Source: Bradyrhizobium hereditatis
GTDB lineage: Bacteria > Pseudomonadota > Alphaproteobacteria > Rhizobiales > Xanthobacteraceae
Assembly (NCBI RefSeq): GCF_020329435.1
Contig: NZ_JAGKJK010000005.1
Span: 219,501-283,500, forward strand
Direction of reading: 5' to 3'
Length of the DNA stretch: 64,000 nt
This document shows positions 1-8,347 of the stretch, one piece after another. The translations under genes and the position numbers were made by a program. Each line of letters starts with the position of its first letter. The first letter of the stretch is position 1. The notes under the pieces were generated by a model. The model made no database searches. It had not been told where the DNA came from and worked only from the letters and a program-made list of their open reading frames with translations.

Positions 1-60
1 GCCGGTTTCGGCCGTACTCGACCGTAATCTTGAGCCCTGCATAGCCATATCTGACACAGG

Positions 61-750
61 ATGACAAACGATATGCTCGAAATGTCCTCGCCCCGCCCGG
101 CCCCAACGCGCCGGATCCCGATCGCCATCGGCGCAGTGGTCGCTGCGGGCGTGGTCGGATTGGGCGCGTTTTACACGGTCGGCGGCCTCAAACGCGGCAC
201 GGGCGGTGATCCCTCCTGCACGGGCGCGGTCGAACTCGCCCGCAAGATCGCCCCGCTGGCCCATGGCGAAGTGGCCGCGCTGACCATGGCGACGACCCCG
301 CTGCGGCTGCCCGACCTCGCCTTCGAGGACGCCCAAGGCAAGCCGCGAAAACTGTCGGAGTGGCGCGGCAAGACCGTGCTGCTTAACCTCTGGGCCACCT
401 GGTGCGTGCCTTGCCGTAAGGAAATGCCGGCGCTGGACAGCCTGCAGGCCCAGCTGGGCGGCAAGGATTTTGAAGTGGTCGCCGTCAATATCGACACCCG
501 CGACCCCGAGAAGCCGAAAAACTTCCTGAAAGAGGCCAATCTGACCCGGCTCGGCTATTTCACCGACGCAAAAGCCAAGGTCTTTCAGGACCTTAAGAAC
601 ATAGGCAAGGCATTGGGCATGCCGACCTCGGTGCTGGTCGACGCCCAGGGCTGCGAGATCGCCAATCTCGCCGGCCCCGCCGAATGGGCCAGCGATGACG
701 CCATCAAGCTGATCAAGGCCGCGATGCAGCCGATGAAGGCGGGGTCGTAG
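61..750 (+). CDS. tlpA: TlpA-type membrane-anchored thioredoxin
   Basis: Periplasmic thiol:disulfide reductase. A short cytoplasmic N-terminus is followed by one membrane anchor (about residues 20-42) and a thioredoxin-fold domain with the active site WCVPC (Cys115, Cys118). Two further cysteines, near residue 53 and near residue 200 (in QGCEIAN), fit the extra structural disulfide described for Bradyrhizobium TlpA. In that family the protein reduces the copper chaperone and the CuA-site cysteines of cytochrome oxidase during cytochrome aa3 assembly. At 229 residues it is close to the usual length. Nearby in-frame ATGs at 73 and 82 leave the exact start open; none has a strong ribosome site. 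No partner gene follows on the same strand. Confidence 0.93.
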   Translation: MTNDMLEMSSPRPAPTRRIPIAIGAVVAAGVVGLGAFYTVGGLKRGTGGDPSCTGAVELARKIAPLAHGEVAALTMATTPLRLPDLAFEDAQGKPRKLSEWRGKTVLLNLWATWCVPCRKEMPALDSLQAQLGGKDFEVVAVNIDTRDPEKPKNFLKEANLTRLGYFTDAKAKVFQDLKNIGKALGMPTSVLVDAQGCEIANLAGPAEWASDDAIKLIKAAMQPMKAGS

Positions 751-775
751 CGGGCCGGAGCGTGTACCCGGACCT

Positions 776-926
776 CAGCCGTCAGACCTCATCCTGAGGA
801 GCTGCGCAGCAGCGTCTCGAAGGATGAATGGCACCACTGGGGCCGCATGGTTCGAGACGGCGCGAGCCTGTCATCGGGCCCCGCTACGCGCGGACCCGTT
901 GGCGCCTCCTCACCACGAGGGTCGAA
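776..926. repeat. Intergenic palindromic repeat (family 2, copy 1)
   Basis: GC-rich interrupted inverted repeat between tlpA and the next gene. One end carries CCTCATCCTGAGGAG, the middle contains TCTCGAAGGATG and GGTTCGAGACG, and the other end CTCCTCACCACGAGGG, so the ends can pair. It resembles the element at 62460-62571 and palindromes I remember from Bradyrhizobium intergenic regions. It is non-coding; open frames across it are not genes. Confidence 0.6.
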
Positions 927-935
927 CAGGGATTT

Positions 936-1124
936 TCAGGCCGTGACGTTCAGATTGCCGCCGACGCCGGGGGCGAGATTGGCGGTTGAGGGGATGCCGA
1001 GCAGCGTGTGAACCGCCGCCTTCTCCGCATCTGCATTCTGCTTGATGATCGACGTCTGGATCTGCTGCTGCGTACCCGCCGCCTGCATGGCGAGCATGCT
1101 TGAAACCATAGCCATCATATCCAT
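936..1124 (-). CDS. Small YjfB-like putative motility protein
   Basis: A 62-residue protein with a Met/Ala-rich amphipathic N-terminus (AMVSSMLAMQAAG), a Gln-rich middle (TQQQIQTSIIKQNADAEKAA) and a Gly/Pro-rich tail. This layout is that of the small YjfB-like putative motility family; the role is not established. A GTG nine bases upstream is in frame, but the AAGGAG ribosome site abuts it, while the ATG at 1124 lies eight bases from that site, so the ATG is chosen. It stands alone between two repeats. Confidence 0.7.
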   Translation of the reverse strand: MDMMAMVSSMLAMQAAGTQQQIQTSIIKQNADAEKAAVHTLLGIPSTANLAPGVGGNLNVTA

Positions 1125-1186
1125 ACGCGACACTCCTTACACGCGAGCGCACCCTACCAGAGCACCGGTTAACGAATTTCCAATCG

Positions 1187-1320
1187 CGTGTCCCGGACGC
1201 GGTGCAGCGTTGCGACGCTGCTCCGCTGAGCCGGGACCCATGTGACTGCAGGGGAGTGTGTGGCTGTGGCCCCCGAATCAGCTGCGCACCACTTCGTGCT
1301 GCGCAGCATCCGGGGAAGGC
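1187..1320. repeat. Dispersed GC-rich repeat (family 1, copy A)
   Basis: Starts with TCCCGGACGCGGTGCAGCG and CGCTGCTCCGCTGAGCCGGG, and ends with CGTGCTGCGCAGCATCCGGG. The same blocks occur at 9007-9141 (same orientation) and 21109-21250 (inverted). It lies right at the 3' end of the 3-hydroxybutyryl-CoA dehydrogenase gene and can fold into long stems. Confidence 0.7.
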
Positions 1321-1325
1321 GACCG

Positions 1326-2207
1326 TCAACGCGTCGGGACCGGCTTGTCGCCGCGATAGTCGTAGAAGCCGCGCTGCGTCTTGCGGCCGAGCCAGCCGGC
1401 CTCGACATATTTCACCAGCAGCGGGCACGGCCGGTACTTTGAATCCGCAAGCCCCTCGTGCAGCACCTGCATGATGGAGAGGCAGGTGTCGAGGCCGATG
1501 AAGTCGGCCAGTTCCAGCGGCCCCATCGGGTGATGCGCGCCGAGCTTCATCGCCGCATCGATCGCCTCGACGTTACCGACGCCCTCGTAGAGGGTGTAGA
1601 TCGCCTCGTTGATCATCGGCAGCAGGATGCGGTTAACGATGAAGGCCGGGAAATCCTCCGACACCGCGACCTGCTTGCCGAGCTTGCCGACAAATTCCTT
1701 GGCGGTATCGAAGGTGGTGTCGTCGGTGGCGATGCCGCGGATCAGTTCGACCAGTTCCATCGCCGGCACCGGATTCATGAAGTGAATGCCGATGAAGCGC
1801 TCGGGACGATCTGTCGAAGCGGCGAGCCGCGTGATCGAGATCGACGACGAGTTGGTGGCGACGATCGCCTCCGGCTTCAGGATCGCGCAGAGCTCGTGAA
1901 AGATCTTGCGCTTGACTTCTTCCTTCTCGATTGCGGTCTCGATCACGAGATCGCAATTGGCGAGGTCGTCCAGCGACTCGGTGGAGGTGATCCGCTCCAG
2001 CGCCTGCTTGCGGGCGTCGTCGGTGATGGTCTTCTTGGCAACCTGGCGCGACAGATGGCCATTGATCGTCGCCATCGCCGATTTCAGCCTTTCGTCGGAG
2101 ACGTCATTGAGTATCACGTCGAAGCCGGCGAGCGCCGCCACATGCGCAATCCCGTTGCCCATCTGGCCCGAGCCGATCACGCCGACCTTCTTGATTGTCA
2201 CCGCCAT
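1326..2207 (-). CDS. hbd: 3-hydroxybutyryl-CoA dehydrogenase
   Basis: Cytosolic NAD(P)-dependent oxidation or reduction between 3-hydroxybutyryl-CoA and acetoacetyl-CoA, in fatty-acid oxidation or polyhydroxybutyrate metabolism. The N-terminal Rossmann motif GSGQMGNG is followed by the NSSSISIT segment and the catalytic-His region GIHFMNPVPAMELVE; the C-terminal helical domain includes PMGPLELADFIGLD. The ATG at 2207 gives 293 residues, the normal size, starting just before the Rossmann strand, with GGTGGA upstream; an ATG at 2249 would add 14 non-conserved residues. It is the last gene of the run twin-TM, adenosyltransferase, etfB, etfA, hbd, so the electrons and the acyl-CoA steps are probably linked. 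Confidence 0.93.
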   Translation of the reverse strand: MAVTIKKVGVIGSGQMGNGIAHVAALAGFDVILNDVSDERLKSAMATINGHLSRQVAKKTITDDARKQALERITSTESLDDLANCDLVIETAIEKEEVKRKIFHELCAILKPEAIVATNSSSISITRLAASTDRPERFIGIHFMNPVPAMELVELIRGIATDDTTFDTAKEFVGKLGKQVAVSEDFPAFIVNRILLPMINEAIYTLYEGVGNVEAIDAAMKLGAHHPMGPLELADFIGLDTCLSIMQVLHEGLADSKYRPCPLLVKYVEAGWLGRKTQRGFYDYRGDKPVPTR

Positions 2208-2360
2208 TTTGTCATCCACCGGAACGGCGCGCACATCGCGCCTGTTCATCTCTAAACCCCAGCTACGATATCATCAGACGCGAGGTTTCGGTCCCACCAT
2301 TGGCACGTATTCTTCACGCGAAGCTTAATCCACTTCGCCCGCAACCGCTTAAGGTAAATA

Positions 2361-2388
2361 ATCGGCCGGACGTTGCCGTCCGGCCGAT
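2361..2388 (-). terminator. Hairpin after etfA
   Basis: A perfect 12-base stem (ATCGGCCGGACG with CGTCCGGCCGAT) and four-base loop, 13 bases past the etfA stop region. On the minus strand it is followed by ATTATTTACC, a modest T-rich tail. It probably ends or attenuates etfBA transcription before hbd. Confidence 0.65.
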
Positions 2389-2401
2389 ATCTGGTGCTTT
2401 T

Positions 2402-3346
2402 TTACTTCCCGAGCTTACCGAGCGCCTCGGTGAGCTCAGGAACCGCCTGATAGAGATCCGCGACCAGGCCATAGTCGGCAACCTGGAAGATCGGCGCGTC
2501 TTCATCCTTGTTGATCGCAACGATCACCTTGGAATCCTTCATGCCGGCGAGATGCTGGATCGCGCCGGAGATGCCGATGGCAACATAGAGTTCCGGGGCC
2601 ACCACTTTGCCGGTCTGGCCGACCTGCCAGTCGTTCGGCGCATAGCCAGCATCGACCGCCGCGCGCGAGGCGCCGACGCCCGCGCCGAGCTTGTCGGCGA
2701 GCGGCTCAATATACTTGGCAAAATTCTCGCGGCTCTGCATGGCGCGGCCGCCGGAGACGATGATCTTCGCCGAGGTCAGTTCCGGCCGGTCGCTCTTGGC
2801 GACTTCCTCGCCCAGGAAGCTGGAAAGGCCCGGATCGGCCGCAGCGGCGGCGTTCTCCACCGGCGCGCTGCCGCCCTCACCGGTCGCGGCGAAGGTCGAG
2901 GTGCGCACCGTAATGACCTTCTTGGCGTCCTTGGACTTCACCGTCTGGATCGCGTTGCCGGCATAGATCGGCCGCTCGAACGTATCTGATGAAACCACCT
3001 TGATGATCTCGGACACCTGCATCACGTCGAGGAGAGCCGCGACGCGCGGCATCACGTTCTTGAAGCGCGAAGTCGCGGGCGCGACGAAAGCGTCATAGCT
3101 GGAAGCGAGCGACACGATCAGCGCGGCCAGCGGCTCGGCGAGGTCGTGCGCGTAGGCGGCGTTATCGGCGAGCAGCACCTTCTTGACGCCGGAAAGCCTG
3201 GCCGCAGCATCGGCGGCCGCCTTGGCGTTCTCGCCGGCGACCAAGACGTGCACGTCGGCGCCGAGCGCAGCGGCTGCCGTGAGCGCCTTGTTGGTGGCGT
3301 CCTTGATCGACGCGTTATCGTGTTCGGCAATCAGCAGCGTCGTCAT
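2402..3346 (-). CDS. etfA: Electron transfer flavoprotein alpha subunit
   Basis: FAD-binding subunit of the ETF heterodimer, which carries electrons from acyl-CoA dehydrogenases to ETF:ubiquinone oxidoreductase. The 314-residue product has the N-terminal EtfA/B domain and the C-terminal FAD domain; the family signature is complete in the stretch running from [13 protein letters not shown] to KVIVAIN, with NKDEDAPIF following. Its ATG overlaps the etfB stop as ATGA, so the two subunits are translationally coupled. This is the housekeeping type rather than the nitrogen-fixation FixB type, judging from its length and context. Confidence 0.97.
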   Translation of the reverse strand: MTTLLIAEHDNASIKDATNKALTAAAALGADVHVLVAGENAKAAADAAARLSGVKKVLLADNAAYAHDLAEPLAALIVSLASSYDAFVAPATSRFKNVMPRVAALLDVMQVSEIIKVVSSDTFERPIYAGNAIQTVKSKDAKKVITVRTSTFAATGEGGSAPVENAAAAADPGLSSFLGEEVAKSDRPELTSAKIIVSGGRAMQSRENFAKYIEPLADKLGAGVGASRAAVDAGYAPNDWQVGQTGKVVAPELYVAIGISGAIQHLAGMKDSKVIVAINKDEDAPIFQVADYGLVADLYQAVPELTEALGKLGK

Positions 3347-4095
3347 CAGAGCACCCCGGCTTCGGTCTTGAGTTTGGATACCAGCTCGGCGACGTCCTTG
3401 ACCTTGACGCCAGCCTTGCGGCCCGCCGGTTCGGCAGTCTTGAGCACTTCAAGATGCGGCGTGAGATCGACGCCGTAGTCGGACGCGTTCTTGTCGTCGA
3501 TCGGCTTTTTCTTCGCCTTCATGATGTTAGGCAGCGACGCATAGCGCGGCTCGTTGAGCCGGAGGTCGGTGGTGACGATCGCCGGTCCCTTCAGCTTCAC
3601 AGTCTGCAGGCCGCCGTCGACCTCGCGCGTCACCTTGAAGTCAGAACCTTCGACTTCGAGCTTGGAGGCAAACGTCGCCTGCGGCCATCCGAGCAGCGCC
3701 GCCAGCATCTGGCCGGTCTGGTTGGAATCGTCGTCGATCGCCTGCTTGCCGAGAATGATCAGGCCGGGCTTTTCAGCTTCCGCCACGGCCTTCAGCAGCT
3801 TGGCGACCGCCAGCGGCTCCACATGACCTTCGGCCTTGACGAGGATGCCGCGGTCCGCGCCCATCGCAAGGCCTGTGCGGATCGTCTCCGAGGCCTGCGC
3901 CGGACCGATCGAAACCACCACGACCTCGGTCGCCTTGCCGGCTTCCTTCAGCCGCAGCGCTTCCTCGACGGCGATTTCGTCGAACGGATTCATCGACATC
4001 TTCACGTTGGCGAGTTCCACGCCCGTTCCGTCGCTCTTGACGCGGACCTTGACGTTGAAATCGACTACCCGCTTTACCGGCACAAGAACCTTCAT
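3346..4095 (-). CDS. etfB: Electron transfer flavoprotein beta subunit
   Basis: AMP-binding beta subunit of ETF, 249 residues, the expected length. It begins [12 protein letters not shown] and contains [14 protein letters not shown] and the adenine-nucleotide segment around [17 protein letters not shown], all typical. The ribosome site AAAGAGG lies just upstream of the ATG. It is separated from the upstream adenosyltransferase gene by 127 bases, which may contain its own promoter. Confidence 0.97.
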   Translation of the reverse strand: MKVLVPVKRVVDFNVKVRVKSDGTGVELANVKMSMNPFDEIAVEEALRLKEAGKATEVVVVSIGPAQASETIRTGLAMGADRGILVKAEGHVEPLAVAKLLKAVAEAEKPGLIILGKQAIDDDSNQTGQMLAALLGWPQATFASKLEVEGSDFKVTREVDGGLQTVKLKGPAIVTTDLRLNEPRYASLPNIMKAKKKPIDDKNASDYGVDLTPHLEVLKTAEPAGRKAGVKVKDVAELVSKLKTEAGVL

Positions 4096-4222
4096 CGATC
4101 CTCTTTCGCTTGAATTCTGGGGTTAATTAGCTTGGGTATTAGCTTGGGCGCGGAACCTAAAGGTCCCGCTATCGGCGGTCAACGCGCGAAAGCCAAAAAT
4201 CAGCCCCGGAAAAGGCCCTACC

Positions 4223-4795
4223 TTAACGGTTCTGACCCGGCACCCACAACACATCTCCAGCCCCATTATCGTTCATGGCGCGGCTGGCGACGAACAGAAA
4301 ATCCGACAGGCGGTTCATATACTGAATGGCGGCCTCGCTGACCGGCTCCTCCGGCTGCGCCGCGAGCTCCACCATATTCCGTTCCGCCCGGCGGCATATG
4401 GTTCGGGCGAGATGCAGGTATGCGGCAGCCGGGGTGCCGCCCGGCAGGACAAAGGAGGTCAGGGGCGCGAGGTGCTCGTTGAGCGCGTCGATATCGCGCT
4501 CGAGCCGCTCGACCTGGCTCGACAGCATCCGCAAGCGCTCCGCCTTGCCTTCGCGCTGGGGCACCGCCAGATCGGCCCCGAGATCGAACAGATCGTTCTG
4601 GATCCGCCCCAGCATCGCATCGAGCTCGCGCGCCTCGTTAAGATGCAGCCGCACCACGCCGATGGCGGCGTTAGTCTCGTCGACGGTGCCATAGGCTGCG
4701 ATGCGCAGATCGTATTTCGGCCGGCGCTCGCCGCTGCCGAGCGCCGTGGTGCCGTCATCGCCGGTCCTGGTATAGATGCGGTTGAGCACGACCAT
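4223..4795 (-). CDS. pduO: PduO-type ATP:cob(I)alamin adenosyltransferase
   Basis: Makes adenosylcobalamin from cob(I)alamin and ATP, for example for methylmalonyl-CoA mutase. The 190-residue product carries the PduO/MMAB N-terminal ATP-binding motif YTRTGDDGTT, the AYGTVDETNA segment, and the C-terminal RRAERN and NRLSDFLFVASRAMN motifs. It is the trimeric PduO family, not the CobA/CobO family. The twin-TM gene ends 22 bases upstream, so both are likely co-transcribed. Its place ahead of etfBA fits acyl-CoA and propionate metabolism; no cobalamin riboswitch was seen. Confidence 0.94.
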   Translation of the reverse strand: MVVLNRIYTRTGDDGTTALGSGERRPKYDLRIAAYGTVDETNAAIGVVRLHLNEARELDAMLGRIQNDLFDLGADLAVPQREGKAERLRMLSSQVERLERDIDALNEHLAPLTSFVLPGGTPAAAYLHLARTICRRAERNMVELAAQPEEPVSEAAIQYMNRLSDFLFVASRAMNDNGAGDVLWVPGQNR

Positions 4796-4817
4796 TGGCG
4801 CTTTCCTTTGTCCCAGC

Positions 4818-5012
4818 TTACCTGCTCATCGCCCAGACCACCACCATGGTGATCACGATGGCAATGAATTGCAGCAAGACGCGAAGCCGCATCAGGTTCT
4901 GCGAGCGGTTCGGCGAGCCACCCCGCATCATGTTGACAAGGCCGAGCACCAGCACGATGGCCACCGCCGCAAGCGCGATGGGAAGAACGATCGAACTCAG
5001 AAAGGATGTCAT
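4818..5012 (-). CDS. Small twin-transmembrane (HIG1-like) protein
   Basis: A 64-residue inner-membrane protein with two hydrophobic helices (about residues 6-26 and 45-62) joined by a basic loop NMMRGGSPNRSQNLMRLRV, the pattern of HIG_1_N-type twin-TM proteins. In mitochondria HIG1 proteins associate with respiratory complexes; the bacterial role is unknown. A longer frame reaching 5165 is open, but the ATG at 5012 gives a protein of family size and starts at the first helix. First gene of the adenosyltransferase/etf run. Confidence 0.8.
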   Translation of the reverse strand: MTSFLSSIVLPIALAAVAIVLVLGLVNMMRGGSPNRSQNLMRLRVLLQFIAIVITMVVVWAMSR

Positions 5013-5120
5013 CGGCGCTACATAACACCCGGAAGCGCCGACTTCCACACGTTCACATCCTCTCGCACAGCTGCTCGACGATCTGGCTTTTAAGCCAATA
5101 ATATCAGATGCTAGCCCACA

Positions 5121-5144
5121 TCTTGAGACCAGTCTTGAGACCAA
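5121..5144. repeat. 12-base tandem repeat in divergent promoter region
   Basis: TCTTGAGACCAG followed directly by TCTTGAGACCAA, between the divergent twin-TM gene and yihY. It could be a regulator site or chance; nothing else in the region supports either. Confidence 0.5.
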
Positions 5145-5185
5145 TCGTTGGACCGGGACCGCCATCCCCCTGATTGAGGTGAGAT

Positions 5186-6079
5186 GTGAGGCTCATTCGC
5201 TTTGTTTATCTCGTCGTGATGGAGGCGTTCTATACGTTCCTCGCCGATGACGGCTGGGCGATCGCGAGCCATATCGCGCTATCGACGTTGATGGCGCTCT
5301 TCCCGTTCCTGATCGTGCTGACGTCGCTGGCCGGCTTTTTCGGATCCAAGGAACTCGCCGACGGCGCCGTCGCGCTACTCCTGCAGACCTGGCCGCAACA
5401 GGTCGCGGACGCACTGTCAGGTGAAATCCACGATGTGCTGACCACGACGCGCGGCGACATCCTTACCGTTGGCGCGGTGCTGGCGGTTTATTTCGCCTCC
5501 AACGGCGTCGAGGCGCTGCGGGTGGCGCTGAACCGTGCCTATTCGGTGGTCGAGCCGCGGGCCTGGTACTGGCTGCGGCTGGAATCGATCGGATACACGC
5601 TAGTCGCCGCCGTCACCTCGCTCTTGATGGCGTTCCTGATCGTGCTCGGTCCGCTAATCCTTGAGACCGCGCGCCGCCACATTCCGTTTTTCATCGAGAG
5701 CAACGAAAGAATTCTGTTTTTCGCCCGTTACGGCATCACGATCACGGCGATGACGGTTGCACTATTCGTGCTGCATGCCTGGCTGCCCTGCGGCCGGCGG
5801 AGCTTCCTGCAAATTCTTCCCGGCATCGTCTTCACGATGGTGGCGTCGCTGATCTCGGGCATCATATTCGGCCAGTATCTGGCGCGGTTCGCCAGCAACT
5901 ACGTGACGATGTATGCGGGGCTTGCCTCTGTCATCATCGCGCTGGTGTTTCTCTATTTCATCTCTGCAATTTTCGTTTATGGCGGCGAACTGAACGCGGC
6001 CATCATGAAGTCGCAGCTGCCGAAGGGGATGTCGCTTCATGCAGCGCAGTCGCTAAGGCGCGTGGGGACACGGGTTTGA
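5186..6079 (+). CDS. YihY/BrkB-family integral membrane protein
   Basis: A 297-residue polytopic inner-membrane protein with about six helices and the family features: the DGWAIASHIALSTLMALFPFLI start, GAVLAVYFASNGVEALRVALNRAY in the middle and VTMYAGLASVIIALVFLYFISAIFVYGGELNAA near the end. Older names call it ribonuclease BN, which is wrong for this family; a transport role is suspected but unproven. The GTG at 5186 is preceded by GAGGTGA. Its 3' end overlaps the convergent histidine kinase gene by 77 bases. Confidence 0.88.
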   Translation: MRLIRFVYLVVMEAFYTFLADDGWAIASHIALSTLMALFPFLIVLTSLAGFFGSKELADGAVALLLQTWPQQVADALSGEIHDVLTTTRGDILTVGAVLAVYFASNGVEALRVALNRAYSVVEPRAWYWLRLESIGYTLVAAVTSLLMAFLIVLGPLILETARRHIPFFIESNERILFFARYGITITAMTVALFVLHAWLPCGRRSFLQILPGIVFTMVASLISGIIFGQYLARFASNYVTMYAGLASVIIALVFLYFISAIFVYGGELNAAIMKSQLPKGMSLHAAQSLRRVGTRV

Positions 6080-7259
6080 CAAGGAAGATATCGGCGCCCG
6101 CGGCCCGAGATGCGGCCTCATCCTCGCTGCGGCCGGATATGCCGATGATCGGAATGCCGCCAAGCGGCGCATCCAGTGCGCGAATACGCCTGATCGCCTC
6201 GACGCCATCAATGCCGGGCAGGACCATATCCATCAGCACCGCGTCGAACGCGCCCTGGGCGAGCCGCTCGGTCGCCGCCTCGCCCTGGCCGATGAATTCG
6301 GTCTGGTGACCGAGTTCGGTCAGGATTGCGTTGAGCACGACGCGGCCGAACGGATTGTCCTCGACGCTGAGCAGGCGCAGCGGCCGCGGCGAACCGATCG
6401 AGGCTTCGCCGTCGGCGCCGGATTCCGCCGCCACCGCTCCCTGTACGGGAGACATCAGGACATTGAGGGTAAAAGTGGTGCCCCCGCCGCGCCGCTGGGT
6501 CACGGTGACGTCGCCGCCCATGGCACGCGCCAATTGCCTGACCGACGACAGACCGAGCCCGGCGCCGCCGAAGCGCGAGGCGATGGAGACATTGGCCTGC
6601 GAGAACGGCCGGAACAGGCGTTTGATCTCGTTCAGCGTGAGGCCGATGCCGCTGTCGGAGACCGCGAATGCGACCGCGATCTTGCCCTTCGGGCCGCGCA
6701 CCGGCGTGACCTGCAGCGCGACGCTGCCCTGTTCGGTGAATTTCACGGCGTTGTCGATCAGGTTCTCCATCGCCGCGCGCAGGCGGACGGGATCGCCGAT
6801 CGCAAATACCGGGAGCTTCTCGGAAATCGTGACCGACGACTGCAGGCCCTTGGCTGCCGCGCGCCCGGTCAGCGAATCACCGACATTGCGCGCGAGCGTA
6901 CGCAGGTCGAAGAAGTCCTGCCGTACGCTCAGTCCCGGACCGCTACTGCGCGCCGCATCGACGAATAGCGTCGCCAGGCTCGCCAGATGTTCCGCGCCGG
7001 CCTTGATGGTATCGACCCAGCGCCGTTCACGCTCGTCCAGTTCGGAGGTCGCCAGGAGATTGCTGATCGCCAGAATGCCTGTGAGCGGCGTGCGGACCTC
7101 GTGCGCAAAGGCCGCCAGCGCGGCCTCGACCATGTCAGGAGCTGAGACGGCAGACTTGCGCGCGGCGCGCGCCGTTGCCGCGGCGCTGGATACGCGCTTC
7201 TTCGCTCGCCGCTTCTTTATTGGGCGTGTGATGCGCCGTGAACGCCGCTTCGCCGCCAT
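6003..7259 (-). CDS. Hybrid histidine kinase with C-terminal receiver
   Basis: A 418-residue cytoplasmic sensor kinase. A very basic N-terminal tail (residues 1-35, KKRRAKKR) leads to a HisKA domain with the phospho-acceptor in AHEVRTPL (His53), an ATPase domain with N box ENLIDNAVKF, G1 SDSGIG and G2 GGAGLGLS, and a receiver domain with Asp344 in VLMDMVLPG and Lys in FLVKPVSP. There is no membrane segment or recognisable sensor domain, so the signal is unknown. The ATG at 7259 has AGGAAGGGG upstream; 11 upstream codons are excluded. gluQ ends 63 bases upstream on the same strand. Confidence 0.9.
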   Translation of the reverse strand: MAAKRRSRRITRPIKKRRAKKRVSSAAATARAARKSAVSAPDMVEAALAAFAHEVRTPLTGILAISNLLATSELDERERRWVDTIKAGAEHLASLATLFVDAARSSGPGLSVRQDFFDLRTLARNVGDSLTGRAAAKGLQSSVTISEKLPVFAIGDPVRLRAAMENLIDNAVKFTEQGSVALQVTPVRGPKGKIAVAFAVSDSGIGLTLNEIKRLFRPFSQANVSIASRFGGAGLGLSSVRQLARAMGGDVTVTQRRGGGTTFTLNVLMSPVQGAVAAESGADGEASIGSPRPLRLLSVEDNPFGRVVLNAILTELGHQTEFIGQGEAATERLAQGAFDAVLMDMVLPGIDGVEAIRRIRALDAPLGGIPIIGISGRSEDEAASRAAGADIFLVKPVSPRALATALHEATSPSAAATS

Positions 7260-7322
7260 GTTCCCCTTCCTCTGCCGCAACCAGCATGACACGCGATGGC
7301 GGCCGGTGTCACGGAGACGTTT

Positions 7323-8225
7323 TCAACAACCCCCAGTAGAACTACGGGAGTCGTCCAACAAGCCGACGAGGCGGCGGATCTCCGCAGGCGTGGCACCTTG
7401 CCCACGCAATTCGCGCAACCCTGTGGCCTTTGTCGATTTCGAGAGCTTCTGTCCCGACGCATCTTCGATAAGTCGGTGGTGCCGATACACCGGTTGCGGG
7501 ATACCCAGCAGCCGCTGCAACAACAGGTGTACGCTGGTCGACCAGAACAGGTCCCTGCCCCGCACCACGTCGGTGACGCCCTGCACGGCATCGTCGATCA
7601 CGACCGATAGATGGTAGCTGGTCGGCGTCTCCTTGCGCGCCAGAATGACGTCGCCCCAGGCTTCGGGATGCGCGCTCACCGCGCCGGTCTCGCCATCAGG
7701 ACCTTCGCCATGCTCGATCCAGATGAGGCGATTCGCCCGCGCGCAAGCTGCGGCCATATCGAGCCGCAACGCGTAAGGCAGCCCCTGTTCGAGCAGCCGG
7801 CTGCGCTCCTCCGCCGGCAGTGACTTCGCCGCGCCCGGATAGAGCGGCGCCCCGTCCGGATCGCGCGGCCAGGGCGCGCTGGCCTCACGTTCCCTGACCA
7901 TGCGAGCGATTTCCGCGCGGCTCTCGAAACTTGGATAGACCAAACCCATCCCCGACAATTGTTCGACCGCCTGCCGATAGCGCGCAAAATGTTCCGATTG
8001 CCGCCGGACCGGCATCTCCCAGGAGATTCCGAGCCAGGCGAGGTCTTCATAGATCGCCGCCTCGAATTCCGGCCGGCACCGCGTCGCATCGATGTCCTCG
8101 ATCCGCAGCAGGAACCTGCCGCCGCTGCGACGCGCGAGGTCGAAGTTGAGCAGCGCCGAATAGGCGTGGCCGAGATGGAGGTAGCCGTTCGGGCTTGGAG
8201 CAAATCGGAAAACGGGTGGCGGCAT
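7323..8225 (-). CDS. gluQ: Glutamyl-queuosine tRNA(Asp) synthetase
   Basis: Truncated GluRS paralogue that attaches glutamate to queuosine in the anticodon of tRNA-Asp. It has the catalytic core only (300 residues, no anticodon-binding domain), with the HIGH-type motif HLGH in NGYLHLGHAYSALLN and the KMSKS-type motif GQKLSKS. In E. coli GluQ, two cysteines in HCTCTRAR help bind zinc; here the matching stretch reads YPSFESRAE, so these cysteines are missing. The start at 8225 has no clear ribosome site but begins right at the conserved FRFAPSPNG strand. Confidence 0.92.
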   Translation of the reverse strand: MPPPVFRFAPSPNGYLHLGHAYSALLNFDLARRSGGRFLLRIEDIDATRCRPEFEAAIYEDLAWLGISWEMPVRRQSEHFARYRQAVEQLSGMGLVYPSFESRAEIARMVREREASAPWPRDPDGAPLYPGAAKSLPAEERSRLLEQGLPYALRLDMAAACARANRLIWIEHGEGPDGETGAVSAHPEAWGDVILARKETPTSYHLSVVIDDAVQGVTDVVRGRDLFWSTSVHLLLQRLLGIPQPVYRHHRLIEDASGQKLSKSTKATGLRELRGQGATPAEIRRLVGLLDDSRSSTGGC

Positions 8226-8239
8226 TGGTTGCGAACACT

Positions 8240-8327
8240 GTCATTGCCGGGCTTGACCCGGCAATCCATCATCTCAAGACTCCCTTATGAGATGGATGCG
8301 TGTTCGTGGGTCAAGCCCGCGTATGAC
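8240..8327. repeat. Intergenic palindrome of the GGGCTTGACCCG type
   Basis: An imperfect inverted repeat between the divergent gluQ and glycosylase genes: one arm contains TTGCCGGGCTTGACCCGGCA and AATCCATC, the other GATGGAT and GTGGGTCAAGCCCGCGTATG. This element type is widespread between genes in Bradyrhizobium relatives, from memory. Because of its place, it also lies in the 5' regions of both genes. Confidence 0.7.
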
Positions 8328-8347
8328 GCTTTGAGCAAGAACAGACA

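Noticed and set aside
1458..2255. Long plus-strand frame over hbd
   Set aside because: Antisense shadow of a clear dehydrogenase gene.
4096..4222. Cobalamin riboswitch near the adenosyltransferase gene
   Set aside because: Neither the space before nor after the gene shows the conserved B12-box or the length needed.
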